This document shows positions 18,773 to 26,839 of a DNA stretch of 64,000 bases, piece by piece. Source of the stretch: Porphyromonadaceae bacterium UBA7141 (GTDB lineage: Bacteria; Bacteroidota; Bacteroidia; Bacteroidales; Muribaculaceae); NCBI GenBank assembly GCA_002491945.1, contig DKWX01000050.1, positions 1-64,000 of the forward strand, written 5' to 3'. A program made the translations under genes and the position numbers. Under the pieces are notes generated by a model. The model was not told the origin of the DNA, searched no databases, and saw nothing but the letters and a program-made list of their open reading frames with translations. The stretch's first letter is position 1. Every line of letters begins with the position of its first letter.

Positions 18773-20140
18773 ATGAAGACCAACAGACTGATAATACCGG
18801 CCGCTATAGCGGCCTTGGCCGGGGTGAGTATCTCGCTTATGGCAGCGCCGAAGAAGAATGTCGTCGACGAAGTGGCATGGGTAGTAGGCGACGAGGCAAT
18901 CTTCCGCAGCGATGTGGAGGATATGTACGCTCAGTTACGATCGGAGGGCACTCCGATTCCCGGCGACCCATATTGCTATATCCCGGAACAGATGGCTGTG
19001 GAGAAACTATATCTCCATCAGGCCAAAATCGATACTATCGAAGCTCCCGAGTCGCAGGTGCTCGCCCAAGTGGAGCGACGTCTGAATTTCTTTATAGCCA
19101 ATCTCGGCTCCAAGGAGAAACTGGAGCAATATTTCCGCAAACCGATGAATCAGCTCCGCGAGCAGCTTATCGATATCACCCGCAACAGTTATATCGTGGA
19201 GCAGGTCAAGGCAAATCTCACAAAAGATGTAAAGGCCACTCCCCGCGATGTGCGCAAGTATTATGAGTCGCTTCCGGAGGATTCGATTCCTTATGTCCCG
19301 CTCAAGGTCGAGGCTCAGATCATTACGCTCAATCCTATGGTGCCGCGCCAGGAGGTGGAGGATGTCAAGGCTCGTCTGCGTGACTATGCGGAGCGCGTCA
19401 ACAACGGGGAGGCCGATTTCGCCACTCTTGCCATCATGAACAGTGAAGACAAGGGGTCGGCTATACAGGGCGGAGAACTTGGATTCCACGGCAAGGCGGA
19501 TTTCGTTCCGGAATTCTCTAACGTGGCTTTCAATCTCAACGACCCGAAGAAGGTGAGCCGTATTGTGGAGACTGAATTCGGTTATCATATAATACAGCTT
19601 ATTGAGAAGCGTGGGGAGCAGGCCAATTTCCGCCATATATTGCTCCGGCCGCACGTCAGCGACGAGGATCTGGCCATCGCAGTGCAGCGGCTCGATTCGC
19701 TCGGCCGCGATATCAAGGCTGGCAAGTTTACTTTCGAGCAGGCCGCAGGCGTAGTGTCGCAGGATAAGGATTCACGCAACAACCGCGGTGTCATGGTCAA
19801 TGATCAGACAGGCTCCACGCGATTCGAGATGCAGCAGCTGCCTCCGGAGGTGGCCGCGCGTATCGAGAAGATGCAACCCGGAGAGGTGAGTGAGGCGTTT
19901 ATTATGAAGGATGAACGCAAGAACCGCGATGTGGCCGCGATAGTGAAGCTTACGGCCCGCACCGATGGTCATAAGGCATCGATGCTCGAGGATTACAATA
20001 TGCTCAAGATGATGTATGAGAATCATGAGATGGGCCGAATACTGCGCGACTGGGTGGAGAAGAAAATCCATGAGACATATGTGCGCATCGAAGATGGATG
20101 GTATCCATGTGAATTCCAATACGAAGGCTGGATAAAATGA
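18773..20140 (+). CDS. SurA-like periplasmic peptidylprolyl isomerase
   Basis: A 455-residue exported protein with a signal peptide (about residues 1-25). A SurA N-terminal chaperone domain follows (VVDEVAWVVGDEAIFRSDVE, the usual V-x-D-x-I-x-A-x-V-x-x-E type start). Then come two parvulin domains, at about 178-285 (KGSAIQGGELGFHGKADFVPEF) and 287-390 (FRHILLRPHVSD ... SRNNRGVMVND). It would escort outer-membrane proteins through the periplasm. Its stop overlaps the OstA-like start by four bases (ATGA). Confidence 0.9.
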   Translation: MKTNRLIIPAAIAALAGVSISLMAAPKKNVVDEVAWVVGDEAIFRSDVEDMYAQLRSEGTPIPGDPYCYIPEQMAVEKLYLHQAKIDTIEAPESQVLAQVERRLNFFIANLGSKEKLEQYFRKPMNQLREQLIDITRNSYIVEQVKANLTKDVKATPRDVRKYYESLPEDSIPYVPLKVEAQIITLNPMVPRQEVEDVKARLRDYAERVNNGEADFATLAIMNSEDKGSAIQGGELGFHGKADFVPEFSNVAFNLNDPKKVSRIVETEFGYHIIQLIEKRGEQANFRHILLRPHVSDEDLAIAVQRLDSLGRDIKAGKFTFEQAAGVVSQDKDSRNNRGVMVNDQTGSTRFEMQQLPPEVAARIEKMQPGEVSEAFIMKDERKNRDVAAIVKLTARTDGHKASMLEDYNMLKMMYENHEMGRILRDWVEKKIHETYVRIEDGWYPCEFQYEGWIK

Positions 20141-22311
20141 GGTGTATTGACCACAACCCCAGGCGCGTTGTGGCGGCCCTCGCGCTGATTTTGTCGCTCT
20201 GTGCTTTGAGTCTGGTACGCCAGGCCTCGGCGCAGAGCGCCAATAATAATGCCCGTGCCGCAGCGGCGCGGCAACATGCTGCCGACGCCCGGGCCAAGGC
20301 GCGCCCGGACAGTTTTCACCGTCCTGCGCCGTCGCATTCGTTTAAGCCGCAGGTCGGCTCGGCCGACCGCAACCGTTCCGACAAGGTATTTCTCGAACAG
20401 GCCGACTCAATAATCCGCACTCTCGGCGAGGGTGGCCCGCAGACTGACCGTCAGCTGGTGAAAGGCAACGTCCGATTCCGGCAGATGGGGATGTGGATGT
20501 TCTGCGATTCGGCATATTATTTCCCGGGGATTAATTCGATGGATGCATTCGGACATGTCCGAATGGAGCAGGGCGACACGCTTTTCGTCTATTCAGACAA
20601 GCTATATTACAACGGCACCGACCGTTATGCAAGACTGCGATGCGGCCCCTCGCAGCCGCAGGTGAGAATGATTAACCGGAAGACCACACTCACCACCGAC
20701 AGCCTCGATTATGACCTGGCCGCCGACTTGGGATGGTATGCATGCGGCGGACGACTGGAAGATGAACTCAATACGCTGACTTCAGTCTACGGTCAGTATA
20801 GTCCGTCAACAAATGATGCGGTATTTTATCACGACGTGGAATTGCACGGTGAGCAGAATGATTTCCATATGTTCACCGACACACTTTTTTATAATACAGG
20901 TACCCACATCGCACGCATCGAGACTCCGACACGCATCATCACAACCGAAGATGAAATCATTACTTCCGAAGGGCTATATAATACGGATACAGGGGTGGCC
21001 GAACTTATGAGCCGCTCTACAATCGCACATACCGACTCACTGCAGCGCACCACTACGCTTGAGGGCGATTCTATCGTCTATGATCCGAATACGCGAATCA
21101 GCCGCGCATATAGTTTCCGCTCTCCGGCGAAGCGCCCGCGTCCGATGGTGATTACGGATACGGCCCGCAAGGCCGTGTTGATCGGAGGATTCGGCATATA
21201 CAATGACGCGACGCGTGAGGCTATGGCTACAGAGTACCCGCTGATGATGGAGTATTCGCAGGGAGACACTCTCTTCCTGCGCGCCGACACTATCCGCACC
21301 TGGATGCTGGAGCGCAGCCCTCGCCTTGTGGCTGAGCAGAGGGAGGCGGCCGCCGTGGCAGCTCTGGAGGTGGATGGCTCACGGATGCCATTCGCTCCGG
21401 GGTGGACATTCGGTGACGGCCCGGATTCAATCTCGTTTGATTTGCCGAGGCTTTATATACCTCCCGTAGAGTGGAATCCGGATGAGGAAATCCTTACTCC
21501 CGTAGGGCCGGCAATCCCCGCCCGGCAGACTGAAGGCGATTCGATATGGCATATGGCAAAGGCATTCCCGAGGGCCCGCTTCTTCCGCAAGGATATGCAG
21601 GGGCTGGCAGATACGATTATATTTACGGAGCTGGATTCATTGTTGCGTCTCAATCGTCTCCCCATCGTATGGAGTGAGGAGCGGCAGTTGCGCGGCGATA
21701 CGATTGTGGTGCATTTTAACGATTCCACTGCCGACTATGCCCGAATCCCATCGATGGCGATGATGATGGAGCATGTGGAAGAGGATTTCTTCAATCAGCT
21801 GCATGCCGATAGAATGCTGATGCTGTTTGATAATGGGGAGTTGCGCCGACTCGAAGCCGAAGGCTCGGTGCAGACCATCATGATCCCTATGGAAGCAGAC
21901 TCCACGTTCAATCGTCTGGTGGATGCGGAAAGCTCTTATCTGACGGTCGATATGGCAGACGGCTCGCTCGAACGGCTGAAAATGTGGCCCGAAGTCACCG
22001 GTACGGTCACGCCTCTCTTTATGGTCAAGAGGAGTCAGAAGTTCCTGCCTAAGGCGCAGTGGCTCGATGTGCTGCGCCCTAAGCGCGAATGGTATGGACC
22101 CGAACCCACGCAGGTGCGCTGGGACGATGATCTCGGCGAACTGACTCCTGAGCTTGAGGAATACTTCCTCACCGGGACTGTGCGTCCTTCCGCACCTCCG
22201 CCTGCGCCGGTCGCGCCTCCTGAACCTGATTCGGTGATTGCTCCTGTTCTTGAACCTGAATCCTCCACGTCAGCCGCTTCTGCGGAGACCCCCGATCAAC
22301 CCCAAAACTAA
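20137..22311 (+). CDS. OstA-like protein (LptA/LptD N-terminal type beta-jellyroll)
   Basis: A 724-residue exported protein. A signal segment (about 15-34) is followed by OstA-like repeats from about residue 80 (QLVKGNVRFRQMGMWMFCDSAYYF ... GHVRMEQGDTLFVYSDKLYYNG). This fold is shared by LptA and the N-terminal part of LptD, which carry lipopolysaccharide to the cell surface. The protein lacks an LptD-type outer-membrane barrel, and the tail is Pro-rich (PPPAPVAPPEPDS). Translational coupling to the SurA-like gene suggests both serve outer-membrane assembly. mutL follows after one base. Confidence 0.82.
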   Translation: MRCIDHNPRRVVAALALILSLCALSLVRQASAQSANNNARAAAARQHAADARAKARPDSFHRPAPSHSFKPQVGSADRNRSDKVFLEQADSIIRTLGEGGPQTDRQLVKGNVRFRQMGMWMFCDSAYYFPGINSMDAFGHVRMEQGDTLFVYSDKLYYNGTDRYARLRCGPSQPQVRMINRKTTLTTDSLDYDLAADLGWYACGGRLEDELNTLTSVYGQYSPSTNDAVFYHDVELHGEQNDFHMFTDTLFYNTGTHIARIETPTRIITTEDEIITSEGLYNTDTGVAELMSRSTIAHTDSLQRTTTLEGDSIVYDPNTRISRAYSFRSPAKRPRPMVITDTARKAVLIGGFGIYNDATREAMATEYPLMMEYSQGDTLFLRADTIRTWMLERSPRLVAEQREAAAVAALEVDGSRMPFAPGWTFGDGPDSISFDLPRLYIPPVEWNPDEEILTPVGPAIPARQTEGDSIWHMAKAFPRARFFRKDMQGLADTIIFTELDSLLRLNRLPIVWSEERQLRGDTIVVHFNDSTADYARIPSMAMMMEHVEEDFFNQLHADRMLMLFDNGELRRLEAEGSVQTIMIPMEADSTFNRLVDAESSYLTVDMADGSLERLKMWPEVTGTVTPLFMVKRSQKFLPKAQWLDVLRPKREWYGPEPTQVRWDDDLGELTPELEEYFLTGTVRPSAPPPAPVAPPEPDSVIAPVLEPESSTSAASAETPDQPQN

Positions 22312-22312
22312 A

Positions 22313-24322
22313 ATGAGCGACATTATCAAACTTCTCCCGGATTCGGTGGCCAATCAGATTGCTGCCGGTGAGGTAATACAGCGTCCGGCTTCGGTCATCA
22401 AGGAACTGGTGGAGAATGCCGTCGATGCAGGTGCCTCGGATATCCGAATTTATATCAAGGATGCCGGACGCACTCTGATTCAGGTGGTCGACAATGGCTG
22501 TGGAATGTCGCCGGTAGACGCCCGAATGGCCTTCGAGCGCCATGCCACTTCTAAAATAGTTCGGGCCGATGACCTTTTCCGTCTCCGCACAATGGGCTTC
22601 CGAGGAGAGGCTCTGCCATCTATATGTGCCATTTCGCAGGTGGATATACGCACCCGCAGGGAGGCCGACCAGATGGGCACCCGCCTTATCATAAATGGCT
22701 CGAAGGTGGAAAGCCAGCAACCGGATATGTGTGAGAAGGGTACGAGTATCAGTGTGAAGAATCTATTCTTCAATGTCCCGGCGCGCCGCAAGTTCCTTAA
22801 AAGCGACAATGTGGAACTTTCGAATGTGATGCGCGAGTTTGAGCGTCTGGCTCTGGTCAATAACAATATACGCATGAGTATCGACACAGGCTCCCGCCAG
22901 CTCGATCTGCGGGCGGCCTCGTTGCATCAGCGCATACATGACATCTGGAAGAATAACCTGAAGATGCAGCTCTTGCCTGTAGAGGTCGACACTCAATTGG
23001 TCAAGGTGCACGGTTTTGTGTCGCGCCCGGAGTTCGCCCGCCGCCGCAATGCCCTGCAGTTCCTGATTGTCAATGGCCGCAATATGCGCCATCCTTACTT
23101 TCACAAGGCAATCGTAAGCTGTTTCGACGGGTTGATAGCTTCCGATACTCAGCCCTGTTATTTCCTGAAGTTTGAGGTCGATCCTGCTTCTATAGATGTC
23201 AATATCCATCCCACTAAGAATGAGATAAAATTTGAATACGAACAAGAGATCTGGCCATTGATTGTGGCAGGAGTGAAGGCTTCGCTGGGCAAGAATTCAG
23301 CAGTGCCTTCGATTGATTTCGATTCGGATGCCGTGCCTGTTAGTCCGCAGCCGGAAGGGTCTGACCCGGATTCCCCGGGTGTGGAGATGCCTGTGGATTA
23401 TAATCCTTTTGATGTGCAGGGCGATATCGGTGCGGGATTCGCCGGTGCCGCAGGTCCGGAAGGTATGCCACACGGATTCTCTGTCGATGCCGAAGATTCC
23501 TTCGCGCCCGCATCGGGTTTCGACCGGGAATTCGCAGGATTCCATGGCAATACGGATCTCGCAGTCGCTTCAGGCAGAAAGAAGGGTGGAGTCTCTCAGA
23601 CATTTTCCGACCCGGCATTGCGCGACTGGGATAAGCTTTATGCCGGATTTATGAACCGACAGCGGGAGGAATTGCCCGATGCGGCTCCCTCAGATGAAGC
23701 CATGAGGCTTCCGGGAATGGAGCAGGAGGGAGTGGGAGAGTTGCAGCCTGTGTGTCTGCAGTTCGGATTAAAGTATATAGTCACTTCCACACGCGACGGA
23801 GTGCTGCTGATAGATCAGCACCGTGCACATGTGAAGGTGCTCTACGAGCAGTTTCTGGAGCGGGTGCGCAGTGAGCAGGCCGTATCTCAGAGCGTGCTTT
23901 TCCCGGAAAGCATACAGCTCGAGCATGAACAGCTCACCGCACTTGCCGAAGTGGAGGAGGATTTGCGTCGACTCGGTTTTATCCTTGAAGAGGATAAAGA
24001 GGAGCATTGGCGCATCACATCAGTCCCGGCCGATCTGCATGGCGCCGACCCGAAGGATGTTGTGCTTCGCATACTCGATTCGGTGAGTGAGGATGCCTTG
24101 AATTACGGAGCTGACCAGCTCCCGGCCGAAAACATGCTCCAGCGATTGGCTCTGGTGATGGCGCGCAGTGCCGCCATCACTCGCGGCCGACGTCTATCGG
24201 CCGAAGAGATGGAGCACCTCGTGGCTGAACTTTTCCAGCTCCCCGACCCGGCCTTCACCCCCAACGGCAATCGCATCTTCGCACGTCTCGACCTTCAGTC
24301 GATCGCACGTCTCCTCGGTTGA
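22313..24322 (+). CDS. mutL: DNA mismatch repair protein MutL
   Basis: A 669-residue GHKL ATPase that links MutS to strand excision. N-terminal motifs are NQIAAGEVIQRPASVIKELV, DNGCGM and ATSKI, then TMGFRGEAL. The C-terminal dimerisation/endonuclease domain carries IDQHRAHVKVLYE, a form of the DQHA(X)2E(X)4E metal motif in which the Ala is shifted by an Arg and the first Glu is Val, so nicking activity is uncertain. A linker of about 150 residues, rich in Pro, Gly and Asp, joins the halves. ATG 22313 matches the family start. It is read from the OstA transcript. Confidence 0.95.
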   Translation: MSDIIKLLPDSVANQIAAGEVIQRPASVIKELVENAVDAGASDIRIYIKDAGRTLIQVVDNGCGMSPVDARMAFERHATSKIVRADDLFRLRTMGFRGEALPSICAISQVDIRTRREADQMGTRLIINGSKVESQQPDMCEKGTSISVKNLFFNVPARRKFLKSDNVELSNVMREFERLALVNNNIRMSIDTGSRQLDLRAASLHQRIHDIWKNNLKMQLLPVEVDTQLVKVHGFVSRPEFARRRNALQFLIVNGRNMRHPYFHKAIVSCFDGLIASDTQPCYFLKFEVDPASIDVNIHPTKNEIKFEYEQEIWPLIVAGVKASLGKNSAVPSIDFDSDAVPVSPQPEGSDPDSPGVEMPVDYNPFDVQGDIGAGFAGAAGPEGMPHGFSVDAEDSFAPASGFDREFAGFHGNTDLAVASGRKKGGVSQTFSDPALRDWDKLYAGFMNRQREELPDAAPSDEAMRLPGMEQEGVGELQPVCLQFGLKYIVTSTRDGVLLIDQHRAHVKVLYEQFLERVRSEQAVSQSVLFPESIQLEHEQLTALAEVEEDLRRLGFILEEDKEEHWRITSVPADLHGADPKDVVLRILDSVSEDALNYGADQLPAENMLQRLALVMARSAAITRGRRLSAEEMEHLVAELFQLPDPAFTPNGNRIFARLDLQSIARLLG

Positions 24323-24390
24323 TATGCCGCCTGTTGTAATGACGACTGCAGGATATGAAAAAAATTAAGGATCAGTAAAAAAGTTGTTGG

Positions 24391-24550
24391 TAAGTAAGCG
24401 TTCAAATTTAATTTAAGTAAGTCGTCAAATTTAATATACATAATATGCGGGGCTGTTTTTTAGTCGGGTACGGTGCGGAGTGAAGGAAAATTACATATTC
24501 GGCTGAACGCCAAGCCGGAAGCGGCAAAAAAAGAAGCCACAGATTGTAGA
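24391..24550 (-). repeat. Copy E of the TIR-bounded repeat, inverted, one end lost
   Basis: Two tandem end sequences (TAAGTAAGCGTTCAAATTTA and TTAAGTAAGTCGTCAAATTT) are followed by the interior in the opposite orientation to copy B: atatgcggggctg, TTTAGTCGGG, then ccggaagcggcaaaaaaaga and agattgta. The other terminus is not visible, and the element stops about 20 bases before cstA. Confidence 0.7.
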
Positions 24551-24570
24551 ATAATCTTACATAAACACAT

Positions 24571-26031
24571 ATGATTGCTTTCTTGATTTCCTTGGCCGTG
24601 CTGATAGGCGGCTATTTCATCTATGGTCTTCTGGTGGAGAGGATTGTGGGTCTTGACTCCCGCCGTCCGATGCCGGCCCTGACCAAGCGCGATGGTGTGG
24701 ATTACATGCCTCTGCCGGCGTGGAAGGTCTTCCTCATCCAGTTTCTCAATATAGCCGGCCTCGGCCCCATCTTTGGCGCGATAATGGGGGTGATGTTCGG
24801 TCCGGCTGCTTTTCTTTGGATTGTGTTCGGCACAATCTTCGGCGGCGCCGTCCATGACTTCATGAGCGGCGTAATCTCAATACGCCGTGGTGGCGCCTCG
24901 CTTCCGGAAATCGTCGGAGAGCAACTTGGCATGTCTGTCAAGCAGGTGATGCGGGGCTTCTCGCTATTGCTGATGATTCTTGTAGGCGCAGTGTTTGTGA
25001 TGACTCCGGCATCGCTCATAGCCTCATTGACACCGGGCTGGATGGACACCACATTCTGGATCGGTCTGATTTTCCTCTATTACATGCTTGCCACCGTACT
25101 CCCCATTGATAAACTGATTGGTAATCTTTACCCATTATTCGGCGGTGCGCTTCTGTTTATGGCTGTAGGCATACTCTATGTGCTTGTCTTCGGCGGGGTG
25201 GAGATTCCACATGAGATGTCGGCCGGGTTCTTCAACCGGCATCCTTCCGGAGAAGACGCTCCGATGTTCCCGATGATGTTTGTATCGATAGCCTGCGGCG
25301 CAATTTCGGGATTCCATGCCACACAGAGTCCGATGATGGCCCGATGTCTGACCAACGAGCGTCTGGCACGTCCTATATTCTACGGAGCAATGGTATGCGA
25401 GGGCATCGTGGCATTGATATGGGGTGCCGCCGCTATCGCTTTCACAGGTGGCTATGGCGCATTAGCTGACTTTATGGCCAATCCTTCCAACGGCGGAGCC
25501 GGCGCGCTGGTGCACAGTATCTCCGTGGAGTGGCTCGGCACGGTAGGGGGAATACTCGCCATGTTCGGCGTGATTGCAGCCCCCATCACTTCCGGCGACA
25601 CCGCTCTGAGGAGCGCACGCCTTATCGCCGCCGATTTCCTTCACATTGACCAGAGCAGTTTCTGGAAACGCCTTGTCGTGTCGATCCCCATTTTCGCCGT
25701 ATCGTTTATGATCATGATGATTGATTTCAACGTATTGTGGCGCTATTTCGCATGGTGCAACCAGATGCTGGCCGTATTCACTCTGTGGGCTGTCACCGTA
25801 TGGCTTTCGCGCGAGGTCAATGTTCGCATATTCAATATGTTCGGCGCATGGTGGCTTACACTTATTCCAGCAGTGTTCATGACGGTGGTATGCGTCACAT
25901 ATATATTTTTCGCTCCGCGTCCGGAGGGCCTCGGCCTGCCATATGAGATGGCTCTTGGCATCGGCATGATCTCGGCAGGCATCCTCACCCTGCTCTTCAC
26001 ACGAATGCTTCGCCCTGTCATAGCCCGCTGA
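24571..26031 (+). CDS. Carbon starvation protein CstA family transporter
   Basis: A 486-residue inner-membrane protein with about 13-16 hydrophobic segments. The CstA core motif is clear: GPIFGAIMGVMFGPAAF followed by GTIFGGAVHDFMSG. E. coli CstA and BtsT take up pyruvate or peptides during carbon limitation, so uptake of a small carbon source is a reasonable guess. At 486 residues it is the short CstA type, below the roughly 700 residues of E. coli CstA. It is monocistronic, with repeat E immediately upstream (so the promoter may lie inside it) and a strong terminator downstream. Confidence 0.9.
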   Translation: MIAFLISLAVLIGGYFIYGLLVERIVGLDSRRPMPALTKRDGVDYMPLPAWKVFLIQFLNIAGLGPIFGAIMGVMFGPAAFLWIVFGTIFGGAVHDFMSGVISIRRGGASLPEIVGEQLGMSVKQVMRGFSLLLMILVGAVFVMTPASLIASLTPGWMDTTFWIGLIFLYYMLATVLPIDKLIGNLYPLFGGALLFMAVGILYVLVFGGVEIPHEMSAGFFNRHPSGEDAPMFPMMFVSIACGAISGFHATQSPMMARCLTNERLARPIFYGAMVCEGIVALIWGAAAIAFTGGYGALADFMANPSNGGAGALVHSISVEWLGTVGGILAMFGVIAAPITSGDTALRSARLIAADFLHIDQSSFWKRLVVSIPIFAVSFMIMMIDFNVLWRYFAWCNQMLAVFTLWAVTVWLSREVNVRIFNMFGAWWLTLIPAVFMTVVCVTYIFFAPRPEGLGLPYEMALGIGMISAGILTLLFTRMLRPVIAR

Positions 26032-26081
26032 TTTCACTCCTGCCATATCAAAGCAGATTCCCTGTTTTGAACCATATATAT

Positions 26082-26114
26082 GCCCCGGCTGTTTTCACAA
26101 TGCCGGGGCTTTAA
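26082..26114 (+). terminator. Rho-independent terminator after cstA
   Basis: GCCCCGGC (26082-26089) pairs perfectly with GCCGGGGC (26102-26109), followed by TTTAAAAATTT. Confidence 0.8.
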
Positions 26115-26188
26115 AAATTTATAATCGCGGGGGTGTACATGAGGCCGCAGTGCAGCCCGGATGTATTCTCCATCAAATAACCGATACA

Positions 26189-26557
26189 ATGAATATAATC
26201 CTCAATATCATTTGGGTCGTATTCGGTGGTCTGATGATTGCCATCGAATATGCCATCTCATCCGTACTGATGATGGTCACTATCATAGGCATTCCATTCG
26301 GACTGCAGACCATGAAACTCGCTCTTGTATCCCTTTGGCCGTTCGGCACGTCAATTCAGAGCGAAGGCTTCCCGTCTGGCTGTCTTGCAGCGGTGATGAA
26401 TGTAATCTGGTGGTTTCTCGGAGGATTTGTAATCGCTCTGACTCATCTCGCATGGGGACTCGTATTCTGCATCACAATAGTAGGTATCCCCTTCGGTATG
26501 CAGCACTTCAAACTGATGCGCCTCGCATTCTTCCCTTTCGGCAAATCAATATCCTGA
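26189..26557 (+). CDS. YccF domain-containing inner-membrane protein
   Basis: A 122-residue membrane protein made of two YccF repeats. Each has a hydrophobic stretch ending in an IPFG motif (IIGIPFGLQTMKLA and IVGIPFGMQHFKLMRLA), each followed by an FPFG/WPFG turn. The function of YccF is unknown. ATG 26189 is preferred because an upstream in-frame ATG (26150) would add 13 residues unlike the family. Confidence 0.88.
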   Translation: MNIILNIIWVVFGGLMIAIEYAISSVLMMVTIIGIPFGLQTMKLALVSLWPFGTSIQSEGFPSGCLAAVMNVIWWFLGGFVIALTHLAWGLVFCITIVGIPFGMQHFKLMRLAFFPFGKSIS

Positions 26558-26582
26558 GCGTCGGCAAATGGCTCATCATAGG

Positions 26583-26695
26583 TCTGTGACATCAGTCGTT
26601 GCCGATCTTGCTACCGATCTGACCACTATCCAGGGCCCACGGATCCGGCTGCCCTGCGCGAAGTAATCGATGATCTCGGTTTCACTATCGTTTAA
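26583..26695 (+). pseudogene. Frameshifted remnant of a heavy-metal-associated (HMA) domain
   Basis: Two overlapping frames read like the C-terminal half of an HMA domain (copper chaperone or P-type ATPase N-terminus). One frame gives SVTSVVADLATDLTTIQG (26583-26636). The next, after a one-base shift near 26637, gives DPAALREVIDDLGFTIV and a TAA stop at 26693. The beta-alpha-beta pattern and the final LREVIDDLGF-type helix are characteristic of HMA. The CxxC metal-binding half is missing. It is a decayed fragment, not a working gene, and a repeat end abuts its stop. Confidence 0.55.
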
Positions 26696-26707
26696 GACAC
26701 TTGCTTA
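26689..26707 (+). repeat. Solo right end of the TIR-bounded repeat
   Basis: ATCGTTTAAGACACTTGCTTAT resembles the right terminus of the family (atcggttaaatttgaacacttgcttat) with an internal deletion of a few bases. It lies at the 3' edge of the HMA remnant, consistent with past insertion or deletion here. Confidence 0.4.
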
Positions 26708-26735
26708 TATAAAGCCTGCCACCCCCCCGGAAAGA

Positions 26736-26770
26736 GAGACCCTGCACTGGCGTAGTCAGTGCAGGGTCTC
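26736..26770 (-). terminator. Terminator hairpin after malQ
   Basis: GAGACCCTGCACTG (26736-26749) pairs over 14 bases without mismatch with CAGTGCAGGGTCTC (26757-26770) around a 7-base loop. On the minus strand, the direction of malQ, the stem is followed by TTTCC. This is one of the most stable hairpins in the window. Confidence 0.75.
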
Positions 26771-26839
26771 AGAATATATGGATTTCAGGGACGTGTCGGC
26801 CACATTGGCGACATGTCTGTCAGTCAATGCGAAAGCATT

